Shown here in pieces: positions 8,922-20,900 of a stretch of DNA of 64,000 bases. The stretch covers positions 186,001 to 250,000 of the forward strand of contig QPMI01000054.1 in the NCBI GenBank assembly GCA_004431415.1. The letters run 5' to 3'. The notes beneath the pieces were generated by a model. It did not search any database, was not told the DNA's origin, and worked only from the letters and a program-made list of their open reading frames with translations. Made by a program: the position numbers and the translations under genes. The first letter of the stretch is position 1, and each line of letters starts with the position of its first letter. This stretch comes from Cyanophora paradoxa. Lineage: Eukaryota > Glaucocystophyceae > Cyanophorales > Cyanophoraceae.

Positions 8922-11900
8922 ATGGGGGTGCGCGGCCTCACCGCGTACCTCGAAAGGAGCGAGGGCACCGCGCAGGACGTGAACCTCACCGAGGTGAGGA
9001 ACAGCTCGAGCGCGCACGCGAACCGCGGGCCGCTTGCCCCACCATCCCCGCACCCTCTCCCGCCGGCCCGTGCAAATGTATTCGCGCGTGGGCCCACGTA
9101 CGATCGCAGGTGGCTGCAGGTCGCCCGGGGAATGAGATCGCACTCGTCCTCGACCTGTCAAACGTGAGCCGGCGGCGCCGCAACCCCGCCCTGCAGCGCA
9201 GCTTCTTTACAATGACTCGATTCGAAACAGATCGCGTACACGCTCATCCAACAGGCCGCCGAAGAAGCTGCGCAGCTGGGCGGCCGCGGCGATGTCGACG
9301 GACCCGCCGCGGCGGCCGGCGGTCGGAGTCTTTACTTCCTCGTCAACATCTCCGGCGGTGCGCCTTCGCGCGTCGACCGGACGGCAGCGCGCGGCGGCGT
9401 CGGCGTCGCAAGCGCGGCGGCGCCAAGCGGTCGCGCGCTACAGCTGACGCGCGCGGCGCCTCCTCAGGCGAGTACGACCTGCTGGACGCGCACGTGGAGC
9501 GCTACTTTGGCCGCCTGCGCGCCGCCGGCGTCCGCGCCCACTGCTTCCTCGACCCCGCCAAGGCCCGCGCCGCCCGCCGCCCGCCGCGCCGCGCGGCGCC
9601 CGTAGAAACGCCAGAGCGCGCCGGGCGCCGCGCCGAGCGCATGCCGACGGATCCTCGCGCGCGCGCGCAGGGGTCGGACGACGACGAGGAGCGCAAGTTG
9701 GCGACGTGGACGGAGCGGCTGATGGAGGACCGGCTCGGCGCGATGGCCCTCCAGAAGTGGTGCTCCACCGGCCGCGGCGCCGTCGCCGTCGGCGGGGCCA
9801 GCGGCGCTACCGGCGGGGGCCCGGGCCCCGGCGCCAGCGCCCTCCGCGTCCCCGTCCCGCCCCTCGCCTTCCGCCAGATCATCCGCACGCTCCAGCGCCT
9901 GCAGGCGAGCCCCCCGGCCCACCGGTCTTATCGTCTTCGGCCCGCCGCTGACCCGCCGCCCGCAGGTTCCTGTCTCCATCTGCACCGGGTGCGCGGGCCC
10001 CCTCTCCTCCGCCTCGCGCCTGCGGGCGACTCTCGCCCAGGGAGGCGGACCAGCAGCTGCTGCACGAGATGCGCCGCCGCGGCGCCTTCGCGATCGTCTC
10101 AGACGACTCCGACTTCGCTGTCATGAGCGGTGCTTTGTTAACAGAGCTCTCAATGCGTCGCGACGCCTCTCGGTGATCTCTCCCCCACCTCAGGGTCCCG
10201 CTGGATCCCGACGCGGACGCTGCGGGTGCCGACGGCGGAGGAGCTCGCGGCGGGCGGCCCCGGCGCCTGCGCCCGCGCCCGCCTCCTGACCCCCGACCGC
10301 GTCGCCGCCGCCCTCGGCGTGCCCCTCCCCGCCTACCCGAGCTCGCCGCGGTGCGCCGTACCCCCTCCCCCCCTCCGCCCCTCCCTCCCTCCTCCCCCTT
10401 CCCCCCTTCCGCCCCGGCCCCTCTCCTCTAACTCCTTGCCCCCCCTCCCTCCCCCGCTCCCCCCTCCCCCTTCCCCGCTCCGCCCCCTCCCCTCTCCGTC
10501 TTTCTCCCCCTTCCCTACCTCCCCCCCCCCCCCCCCCGCCACCTCACCTCCCCTGGGCCCTCCCTCCCTTCCCCCTTCTCCCCCCTCTTCCTCCTCCCCT
10601 CCTCCCTCTCCCCCCCTCCCATCCCCTCCCCTCCCCCCCCTTCCCTACCCCCCCCCCCGCCCCCTCACCTCCCCTGGCCCCTCCATCCCCCCCCCCCTTT
10701 TACTCCCCTCTTTCCCCTCCTCGACCCCTCCCCGACCCCTCCCCCTCCCCCACCTTCCCTTCCCGACCTTTTCCCTCCCCACTTCCCCCCGCTCCGCCCC
10801 CGCCCTCTACCCCCTCCACCCCACCCACCGAATCCCGCCCGAGCCCTTCGACCCCGGTGCAGCTGCTCGGGAACGACGTGACGAAGGCCGCCGTCGCCGC
10901 GCGCGACGTCCTCCGCGCTCTCGGCGTCCCCGCCGCCTGGGGCCGCCCCAAGGCGGGCCGCCCCTCCCCCAGCCCGGCACCCGCCCCCAGCTGAGGGAGC
11001 CCAGGTCGAGGACGTGGCGGCGTGGATCCGCGGGCTCCCCGGCCGCTCCGCCCTCTCCTCCCCGGCCCTCCGCGGTGCGGCTGACCGATTCGATTTCCAG
11101 CGCCTTTCGATCCCGATCGCGCCTCGCGTCTCACTCGCGCGCCCTCGGCCCTCGCAGACCTCCTCGCGCGGCACGCCGACCTGCGCGAGGCGTGGGAGCG
11201 CTCCGCCGCCTTCTACATGTGCGAGGCGCCGCCGCCGCCCACCGCCGACGCCCGCCTCGCGGTAAGCTCTCTCCCTCATTATCTTGCTCGTCGCTCTCCG
11301 CTCACGCCGCCCTCAGTTCCTGGAAGGCGGCGTGGCAGAGGGGATCCTCCCCGGCCACGCCATCGCCGTCGCCCGCTTCGGTGCGCTCCGAGCTCGCCCC
11401 CGCCGCCGCCGGCGCCGCCCGCTCTGCCCCTGACGCGCCCCCGTGGCCAGGGCGGCACTGGAGCTCGGCGCGGGCGGAGTGCGTGCAGTGCAGCCGCTCG
11501 CCCTCCTCGGACGAGCTCGTGGCGCCGCTGCGGGCGGCCGGCTACGCGCTCCTCGGGCGCGACGAGGTCGAGGAGCGCGTCGTCGAGGCCGGTGCCTGGT
11601 CGCTGACGCGCCGCGTCGTGCGGGCCTTCCTCCCGCACGCCGCCCGGCACGTCCCGGACACCTGGGCCGCCCGCGCCGCCCCTCCCGAGGCGCGCCGCCG
11701 CGCCCTCGCCGCCATCCTTCACACCCACATCCCTTCCGCCCCGCCGGACCCGCCGGCGGGTCCGCTGGGCCCCGCCGCCCTCCTCCTCCGCTACCTGCTC
11801 TCGCTGGTGCCGGCGAGCGGGCTGGACATGACCGTCCGCGAGTGGCGCGCCATCCTCCTCACCGTCGCCGCCTGCGCGCGCGCCTCGAGCTCGTCGCCGC

Positions 11901-14900
11901 CCCTCGCGGTCGACGGCGCCCAGCGGGCGGCCCTCGCCCGCTGCGCCCCCTCCTTCCGGGAGGTCCTCGTCGCGTACCGCCTCCAGGCCGTCTTCACCGC
12001 CTGCGCCGGCATCGGCCAGGTCCGCCTCCTTTTTCGATGTCCTCAAATCCTAGATCTAAATCTCTGCTCGGTCGCTCCCGCGCCAGGCCCTGTGGGAGCC
12101 GGACTTCTTCCCCGAGCCGCGGGCCCTCTTCTCCGGCCTCCTCTTCCGCCGCCTCCTGCGGGCCCCGGCGGGCGCCCCCGCGGAGGCCGCGGAGGCGGCC
12201 GCCCAGCTGCTCGCCCTCGTCGCCGCCGCCTTCCCGCCCGCGGGCGAGGCGCACCCGGCCCTGCGGCGCTTCCTGTCCGTGGATCTCCGCAATGCCGGCC
12301 CCCCGGCCGCGGACCCCGCGGAGAAGGAGGCGGAGGAGGAGGTGCCCCTCCACAGGGACTGCTGGGAGGAGGTGGAGGCCCTCTGGGACGAGGAGGGCGA
12401 CTCGTGCGGAAATGCTCACATTTCGAGCTTCCTTAAGCTTGTAAGAAGTCTCACTGCCCGGCAGGGACGAGGACGTCGAGGCGATGCTGGAGAGCGCTGC
12501 GGCCGGCGCCGCGGAGCGCCCGCCGACGTCGACGTCGCCCCTGTCCGCGGCCGCGGCGGCCGGGCCTCCCTTGCAGGACGGCCTCCTCCCCATCGGTGCG
12601 CCCGTCGCCTCGCAGCCTTCAATCTGAAATGCAACTGACGGCCTCGCGATTGCAGACGCGCACAAGAAGAGCATCCTCGAGCACATCGCCCGGCACCGCG
12701 TCACTTGCATCCAGGGCGAGACCGGCTCGGGCAAGGTCCGGCCCCTTCTTCTGATTCTTTCTCTTCTTCTGTTTGGTTGACGCCGCAACGCGCGCCGCCC
12801 CGCGAAGTCCTCCAAGCTGCCCGTCTTCCTGCTGGAGGAGGCCCGCAAGGCCGGCCAGGAGGTGCGCCGCCCGCAGCCGCCCGCTCCGTTTTCTTCGCCG
12901 TCGCCACAACGCCGCTAGCAGGTGCGGATGGTGATCACGCAGCCGCGCCGCATCGCCGCCATGTCGCTCGCCAAGCGCGTCGCCGACCTCGTCGGGTGCA
13001 AGCTCGGAGGCGAGCCGCCTTCTTGAGCTTCGGCTTATAGAACCCGCTCTGTCTGATGGACATCTGCAGAAACGGTCGGATACTGCGTGTCTCGGGATCG
13101 TGCCGTCTCACCGCGAACTCGGGTTACCTACGTGACGGGTCCGCGTTAGCCGCGTTTTCTGACTCCAGCTTTGAACTGACCCGGTGCGATTTCGCGAATG
13201 CAGTCGGATACCTCCTGCAGGTCAGAGCTGCATCCGGTAGAGATGCGCGTCGGGCTCCAAGTTTATTTATTGTCGCCTCTTTCGCTGCGCGCGCAGCTCC
13301 TGTCGCACAAGCCGGCCGAGGCCGGCCGCTACACGCACATCTTCCTCGTGCGCCGCCTCCAGCTTCGCCTTCGAGAGGGCGACTCGCTTTGCTCTAGATC
13401 CCATTGTCCGCGGACAGGACGAGGTGCACGAGCGCGGGGTGGACCAGGACCTGCTCAGCCTGCTGGTCAAGGTGCGTTATATACCAAATTTATGTATACA
13501 TAAGCCTTGCATGATTTCAATATTTAATCCTGTACATGTACAGCTGCTGCTGAAGAACCATCCTTCGGTCAAGCTCATCGTCATGGTGCGCGAACTTCAA
13601 TGTTTTTGTCTTCGCAAATTTAAATCGAAACGAGCGAATCATGACCATGCATATGCATGATTCATTGAATCTCACCGATGCAAAATGAAATCTGAACGCG
13701 AACGCCTTCGGCGCAGTCTGCAACGCTGCACGCGGAGCTGTTCTCTCAGTACTTCGCCGACCTCTCGTGAGCCCGGAGGAGACTTCAGCTTGCGAGACCA
13801 TATGCTCAGCTCACATTGCTGCTTGCCCTTCGACAGGGATGACGACGCGCCGCCCGCGCCCATCTTCGTCGGCGCCGCGCGCTACCCTCTCGAGTGCGTC
13901 GCGATCGTCGCAAGCCGACTCGCCCGCATCTCTTCATGACGGGCGCGCGCCTCGAACTCCCGCAGGTTCCTGTACCTGGAGGACCTGCCCTCCAAGTTCA
14001 GCGCCAGGCGCTCCATCGCCCCGCTCGTCAAGTCGCTGCTCTCGCAGGCCCCCTTCAAAAAGGGAGCCAAGCAGCAGGCCCCATCGAGCGAGGTCGGCGC
14101 CGGCATCAGGAAGGAGATGTTCGCGCTCGCTGTGGATCTGCTCGCCGCCATTCTGTCGCCCGGCAAGGCGGGCGCGGCCCCCGCCCGCATTCGATGTTAA
14201 CGTTTTGATTTCAGCTGAAATTTAACTGGTAACGGGTCTTTTATGCAGACTGTTCTCGTTTTTCTGCCCGGAATCGCGGAGATGACCACCCTACAAGTGT
14301 GCACGCTCATGCGGATCCCTTCGATCTGCTTCGGATCCCTACATCTCCTGATATCGCGATCGCCCTCTGCTCTTCACCAGATGGACGTGCAAGAGAGGAT
14401 CGCGGGGGCCTGCGACGGCTCCCTGGTCGAGGTCCTCCTCCTCCACTCAACCATGCCGCGCGAGGAGCAGGTCCGCGCTCCACCGCCGTCGCCTCTTATG
14501 TAGATTGTTCGCTCGTCTTCGCCCTGACCCCGGCGCAGGCTGCCGCATTCGCCCCGCTCAACGCTGGTGCGGAGTTTTGTAGAGCTTGCAAGCGCAGCTA
14601 CGTATACGCTTCTATTCCGCCTGACTGCCGGGCCCAGCGCGCTCGCGGCTCATTCTGGCGACGAACATTGCCGAGTCGTCCATCACGCTGCCCGCGGTGC
14701 GCCTCGAGCTCGTGTCTTTCCACTCTCTCAGCTCTACCTAAGAGGGTTCTCGGCCTCGTGCGCCCTCATGATCAGGTCCACTATGTCGTCGACTTTGGAC
14801 TGCACCGCCAGATCGTGCTGGACAAGGCCCGGGGCGTGCAGGTGGGCCGACCGCCGCGTGCGGCTCGATCTTAAAATCCGTGATCGTGACATTCCGCGCG

Positions 14901-17900
14901 CTCCGCAGGGCCTCTCCCTCTCCTGGTGCTCCCGGGCCTCGTGCAAGCAGCGCGCGGGCCGCGCCGGGCGGCTCTTCCCGGGCACCGTCATTCGCCTGAT
15001 GTCGAAGTGCGCAGCTTTCGTACATGAATATGTCCGCAGAGAGATCTCTGACTCGACCTCTTATTTTGCTCGCAGAGACTTCCACGATAGGGCGCTACCG
15101 GACTTCGAGAAGGCGGAGATGCTGCGAATTTCGCTCGAGCACGCGGTGCGCATGCCCGCACGAAGAAGGCGCAACACAGGCCTGCAGCTGCACCTTCCAG
15201 CTCACCGGCAGATCTGGCGCAGATTTTGCGGGTCAAGATACTCTTCGCACATTTCGGGACGGTGCGTCAACGTTTGAAGTTTCGAACGTGACTGCATTTA
15301 TCGTTTCGGATGATTGCGACGCGCCCCTCAGGTTCGGGAACTTCTGGCTCGGGCGGTAGAGAGTCCCACCAAGGAAGAGATCGACCACGCCCTGCGCGAG
15401 CTCTACTTCGCCGGTGCGCCGCCTTACGTGTCGCATATGCATTCGAATTCTATTTTCTCTGCGGCCTGTTCGCCTCGCTAAAACGTTGGTCAGGTGCGAC
15501 CACCGGCGAGGAGGAGGACGCGGGTGTCACGCTGTTCGGACAGCTCGCGTCGGCGCGTGCTCCCACTGATGCCGCTGTCGCCACTTGTTGCGTACGTGGT
15601 TCCTGCTCGAATCTGACGCGGACGGCCGCGTGTACAGGTGATGCCGGTCGGGCTGACGGCCTCCAAGCTGATCATGTACGGCCTGCTCTTCCACGTCGAG
15701 TGCGACGCCGTTTGCATGGCCGCCGCCATGGCCGTCCAGGTCAGCCCGCGGTTCATACATGCATTCGGCGGCGGGCGATTCTCCATTATTGAACACGAGC
15801 TCGGGAAAACAGGACCCCTTCGCGTCGCCGACTCAAAAATACACAACCGATGTGAAAAAGGTGAAATAATCGTTATGTACTGTGTCTACAAATAGCTAGT
15901 GTGCGTCTTTTGATTTGTTTTCTGCGATGCTCAGTACTGCGAAGACCTCGCGCGGAGCTTCCGGTCGCGCACCTCGTGCGTCGCTTGCGTCAGCGTCGAT
16001 ATCTCGTGCACTGTTAAATAGTCCGATCAGATTCGACGAGGGAAATTACTCGGAACTCATCGCGTTTCGCAACGTGTGGATCGGTCCGTTCAATGTGTCC
16101 TTATTTAAATTTATGCAAGAGATCAACGTGCGCCTGCAGACTGGACGCGGGCCGGCAGAAGGCGCGACTGGACGTACAACAACTGCGTCTCTTTCGAGAG
16201 GGCGCGCAGGAATCCCGCCGTCCTCCGCTCCGTCGGCGCGGGAGCGACCGGCGCGCGCAGATGCGGGCGTTCGACGCGACGGTGGCCGACGTCGCGACGC
16301 ACTTCGTCGGGTTCCTCTCGAGGAACGGCGCCGACGTCGACGGCCTCCCCGGCCTCGTCGGTTCGTCTCGGCCCGCGGCGATACAAATTTCGAATCCGCC
16401 ACACAGCTGGTTTACCTGCATCTGAACATCACCCCGCAGCGATGAGCCAGCGATGGAAAGAGGACGACAGTGCCGGTGCGTTTGACGCTAACGTGACGCT
16501 TTCGAATTCCTGTTTGCCGCCTTTGATTTGAACGGTCCCTCTCAGAGAGCTGGACGAGTGACGCCTTCAGCTCTAACGCGCCCCTCCTCAAAGCGGTCAT
16601 CGCCCTCTCCAGTCGGCCGGGATTCTTCCTGCGCCCCGCGCCCGCCCAGGCGGAGCGCACTGGGATAAAGAAGATCCGCGCGGCGATGCTCACGGCCGGT
16701 CTGGAGCCGTCGCGCACGCTCCAAGTCACGCTCGGGATCAGCGGTGGCTCCGCAGCTGCAGCGGCCCGCGAGTTCACTCCGGCGGACTTCTCCGCTCTCC
16801 TGCGCGATCTACTGGACGTGAAGCCCGAAAAGGTGCGCCGAGCCCCCAGAAATCGTCTCCCGTTTCATTTGCGATGTCTTACATCTTGCTCTTCGAAATG
16901 GGGTCTGCAGGTCGTCAAGGATGAAAACTCGAAGAGCGTTTTCTACGTTCAGTTCCGCGCCGACAAGCCCAAAGGACCTTCTCATGGCTCGGACGAAGCC
17001 GTCATCCACGTGCCTCCGAATTCTTTCGTTTGGGCTTTCTCTCTTCGCTAAGGCTGTTCTTTGATTGCAGGATTTGCCTAAGGATGCAAAGCTGGTTCGG
17101 TACTTGACGGGAGTGCTCTCATTCCAACAAAAATTCAGCTGCCCGTTGCGTCCCGAGGCGCGCAGGGGGCCAATAAGTCCGGAAGAACCCATGGTGCGTT
17201 TTTGCATTGGTGTAAATGCTTGAACAGTGCCACGGTGGAAAAAGTTTACAAGTCTCTGCAGGTTGTGTTTGAAAGCATAGTTCAGCTTGGAGGCTTCATG
17301 TGGCGTGCGATGAAGCCAACATGCACCGTTCGTTGCTCCATGCACACTTTGCATTGCTTCACCGCTGCTGCCATTGACTCCCAATGTGGATGATAACCGC
17401 AGGCGAAAGCGGACAGGCGGACGCCCTTATCGAACGCATCCGAATTCGACGCCGTCGAAGCTCTTTGGGTATGTATACTGTATCGCGTGTGCTTGTCACA
17501 GCGTCGTCATTATACCTGGCCCTTTCGCGCAGGCCGTGGCATCGGATGCGCAGCTGCAAGGGAACAATCTGTTCGTGTCAGGGACAACAGTTCTCCCCAG
17601 AGGTGCCGGCGCTTGCTGTTGCAATTCCCGTATCGGGCGCTTTAATTTCTATATCTGATCTGGGCTCGCGTCGAGCAGGCCACTTTGGCGCGCTGCTGCT
17701 GCTCGCGACGGGCATCACGGAGCACGGCGAGGGCGAGGAGGTCGGCAGGCCCGTGCGGCTGTACGTCGACCGGCAGCTCACGCACATCCACTCGGCCGCC
17801 CTCCCCGGGTCGCCCACCACCTTCTCCTTCGCCCCGCACTTCCCGTCCCTCCGGGAGACCGTCGAGAAGCTGAACCGCCTCCGCGCCTGCCTCTCCGCCT

Positions 17901-20900
17901 CGTACGCGCCGGGGATCTGGCCCCGCTCCTCCGAAGTCCGGCAGGTCTCCGGAGCTCTATAGCTAGCTTGTCTTTCGTCGCGAATTCGCTTGATTTTACT
18001 CGCAGGCTCTGGCGGATTTGTTGGCGTGTGTGCCTTCGGAGCCGGCAACTTCAGCGAAACCAAGTTCGAAGAAGGACGAGCAGTACCGCTGGGTCAGCCT
18101 GCCCACGGCCGAAGACGGCGCAGCCGAGCGGCCGTACGCGTTCCTTCCGCCCTACGTCGGGCCCATCGCGGTGCGCAAAGACAGACGCGTGGGGCCCCAG
18201 ACTCTGCGGCCCGCTCACGTCCAGTGCAGGAGGGCGACATGGCTCTGCACGCCGCCGGGGAGGACCTCGCCGTCCTGAGGGCGCGCGCTGCCTCCTGGAG
18301 CCTCCGCCCCGCGAAGGCGGAGCGCCGGCACGCCGACCTGGAGGCGCGGAGCCCCCTCGTGGACGCGAACCTTCGCGAGGAGGACAGGCACCTCGCGGCC
18401 TGCATCGATCGCATGTTCTCCCAGGTTCGTCGGTCGCGATCGGACCTCTGCTCGTTTATTCCTTGTCTTTAATTCTAAGACCCGGGGGCCGGGTCGCAGT
18501 TGGAAGCTTTGTGCAAGTCGGGCAATGGCCAAGAGCTCGAGCTCGAGGGATCGCCCGAAGTGACAGTGTTCTCGCCCCAGACTCAAGAAGATTTCGATCT
18601 AGATCTGGACGCGGAATATGATGAGACAGGAGTCGACTCTGCGTATACGTACGCGTCGGCGTGCGTGTGGCTGGCCAGCAGCGCCGTCGACTCGAGCAGC
18701 GAGCGCCGTGTCTTGAGTTGTCAGGTTCGTTCTCGTTTGCAGCTTAAGCTGTTCTCTTGCCGCACGGAATTCGAATCGACTAAGAATTTTGTTTTTCGCT
18801 TCAAATTGCAGGAGGCCCCGTCGATGCTGGACGCGATAGCAGCCGCCGTCAGCTGTGCCCTGCAAATTTCGAAGGGGAGAAATTCGACTCCCGCAGCTGC
18901 AGCGGTGGCCGACTTTGTGGGCACTGTTTCAAACTCGGCTCCAGTTCGGTTTTCATCGATTGCCGGCGGTACCGGTGCCTCGAGCAAGGCGCAGCTGCGG
19001 CCGTCGACGTCGGCAGATCTAGAAGCGGCTTCTGATTCGGCACAGCCGTCGTCCAAGTTCGCCAGTGATTGTTCGTCGCAACCACCGGCAGGGTCTGCGC
19101 CTGCTATCAACGCAGCAGCTCCGCCTCCAAGGCCACCTCCCCTCTCAAAAGGCGGAAAACTCATGTGGGACCAACTTCTCGAAGTGCGTAAATCTTATTT
19201 TTTCGTCTTTCTCTAGATCTATCATCACCGCTTCGAAACGTTCACTGACCCGCCTCTTAATTTCGACCAGACCTGTCAAAGGCGCTCGCTCTCGGCTCCC
19301 ACATACTCGTGTGCACTCAACTCCGACACTTGCTCCATGCAGGTTCGGCATTCTCGAACCTTGAACCTTGCGAATTCCGAAGTGATGATTGTGTGTGTGC
19401 ATTTGCAGATCTGCATCGGGGGACAGGTCTATGAGCAGCGCCTTCCAGCCAAGGTCGTTCAAGAGGCTTTCCAAGTGCGCGAGCGAGTGCGAACGCGTGC
19501 ACTCTGAGGCATCGTCCTTAACGATGTGCATGTGCTCGCGGCAGGCGGCGCTTCGAAAAGCGCAATTGCACGCGAGCGCAATTCCAATTCGTGAGCTAGC
19601 AGGTGTGGCGAATGACGCAGACGGTCGGGGGACAGCGGAAGCGTCTGCATCACCTCTGGCAGCATCGATGTCGAGTTCGCATGTACCATTGCAAGCCTCG
19701 CCAAGCCCGGTGCCGGTGGTGTCGTCGCAATTCCAAGACGTGCCAATGCCTGTGCCTGCGGAAGCCGCCTGGTGTCATAATCAGCCACAGCGAGTTCCGG
19801 ATTCAAAAGAAGAGACCTCAACTGCAGCTGCGGGCGTCGGATCTTCCGTTGCCATCGCTTCCGATTCAATGTCGACACTGCCACCCGACCTCCTGCCTTT
19901 CATCAACAGCCACGACCTCGCCCTTTGGACGGAGCTCAACCAGGTGCCCTCGAATATATATTAATCCGAGCGAACGTCGAATTTATCGCATCACGGACCA
20001 ACGTTCCCGTATGCAGGAATGCCGGCTGCGGGGACTCGACCCGCCGGAGGCAGGTGCTGAGGTGATGAAGGCGGACAATGGCGATGCCCTGCTGCTACAC
20101 ATTCGGGTTTGCTTCTCGAGCACCTATTTCTAAGCGCTATTTAACAGGTACGTGCGCAGATGTATGTTGGCCTGCCGGACCCGGGCTCCGAGCAGCACGG
20201 CTGGTACTGCCTCACAGCCGGGTGCGCTCAGCTCGAAGAGGACGTCCGCGGTTCCCATCAATTACAAGAAGCCTGCGTTCACGTGCGTGTAGTTCAACTT
20301 GCCGCGCTCGAAATCGTAACTAATTCGAAGTGCCTCCGTTCACAGATGGCATTCGAGCCCGCCGTGCGACGAGCGCTCGCAACCGTGCGGCAAGTCCCGG
20401 CTGAAAGCGAGAACCCGGGGATGAGTTTCGAGGAGAAGAAGGCTGCTTGCTTCGGCTGTTTCGGGAACCACAGCGACGCGGAGAAGCAGTGGCAGACCCT
20501 TCAGCGGGTACGCGAATGCAGAATATCCTAATCCGTTTCACTGGAGCTTGAGCGCGTTTTTTCGCAGCTCTGCGCTGAGCGACAGCTAGACGCGCCTCTT
20601 TGGCAGCTGTACAGCCCAGAAAATGGAAATGCACTGGTCGAGGTGCGACTCGAAATCTCTAAGAGTCTTTAATTTTTAAACGTTGTCACCTGCAATCGAT
20701 ATCATCGAACATCCACACATGCATATGCAGGTCGTCGTCCGTGGCCTACAAGGCCCAGGGAGCGCCAACAGCTACACTGGACGGAGTTCAAGTTCTGCAG
20801 CCGCCGCCCACGTGAGCAGTCGCTGTGGACGCAATGTGTAGCCGGTCTCATTGCACGCTCGCGCAGTTCGCAATGCAGCAGGCCATACCGGCTGTACGAA

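Noticed and set aside
10226-12436. Single 736-codon ORF with a proline-rich centre
   Set aside because: It reads through the C/T-rich intron and changes frame relative to the Asteroid-family exons. The spliced model matches the family and the ORF does not.
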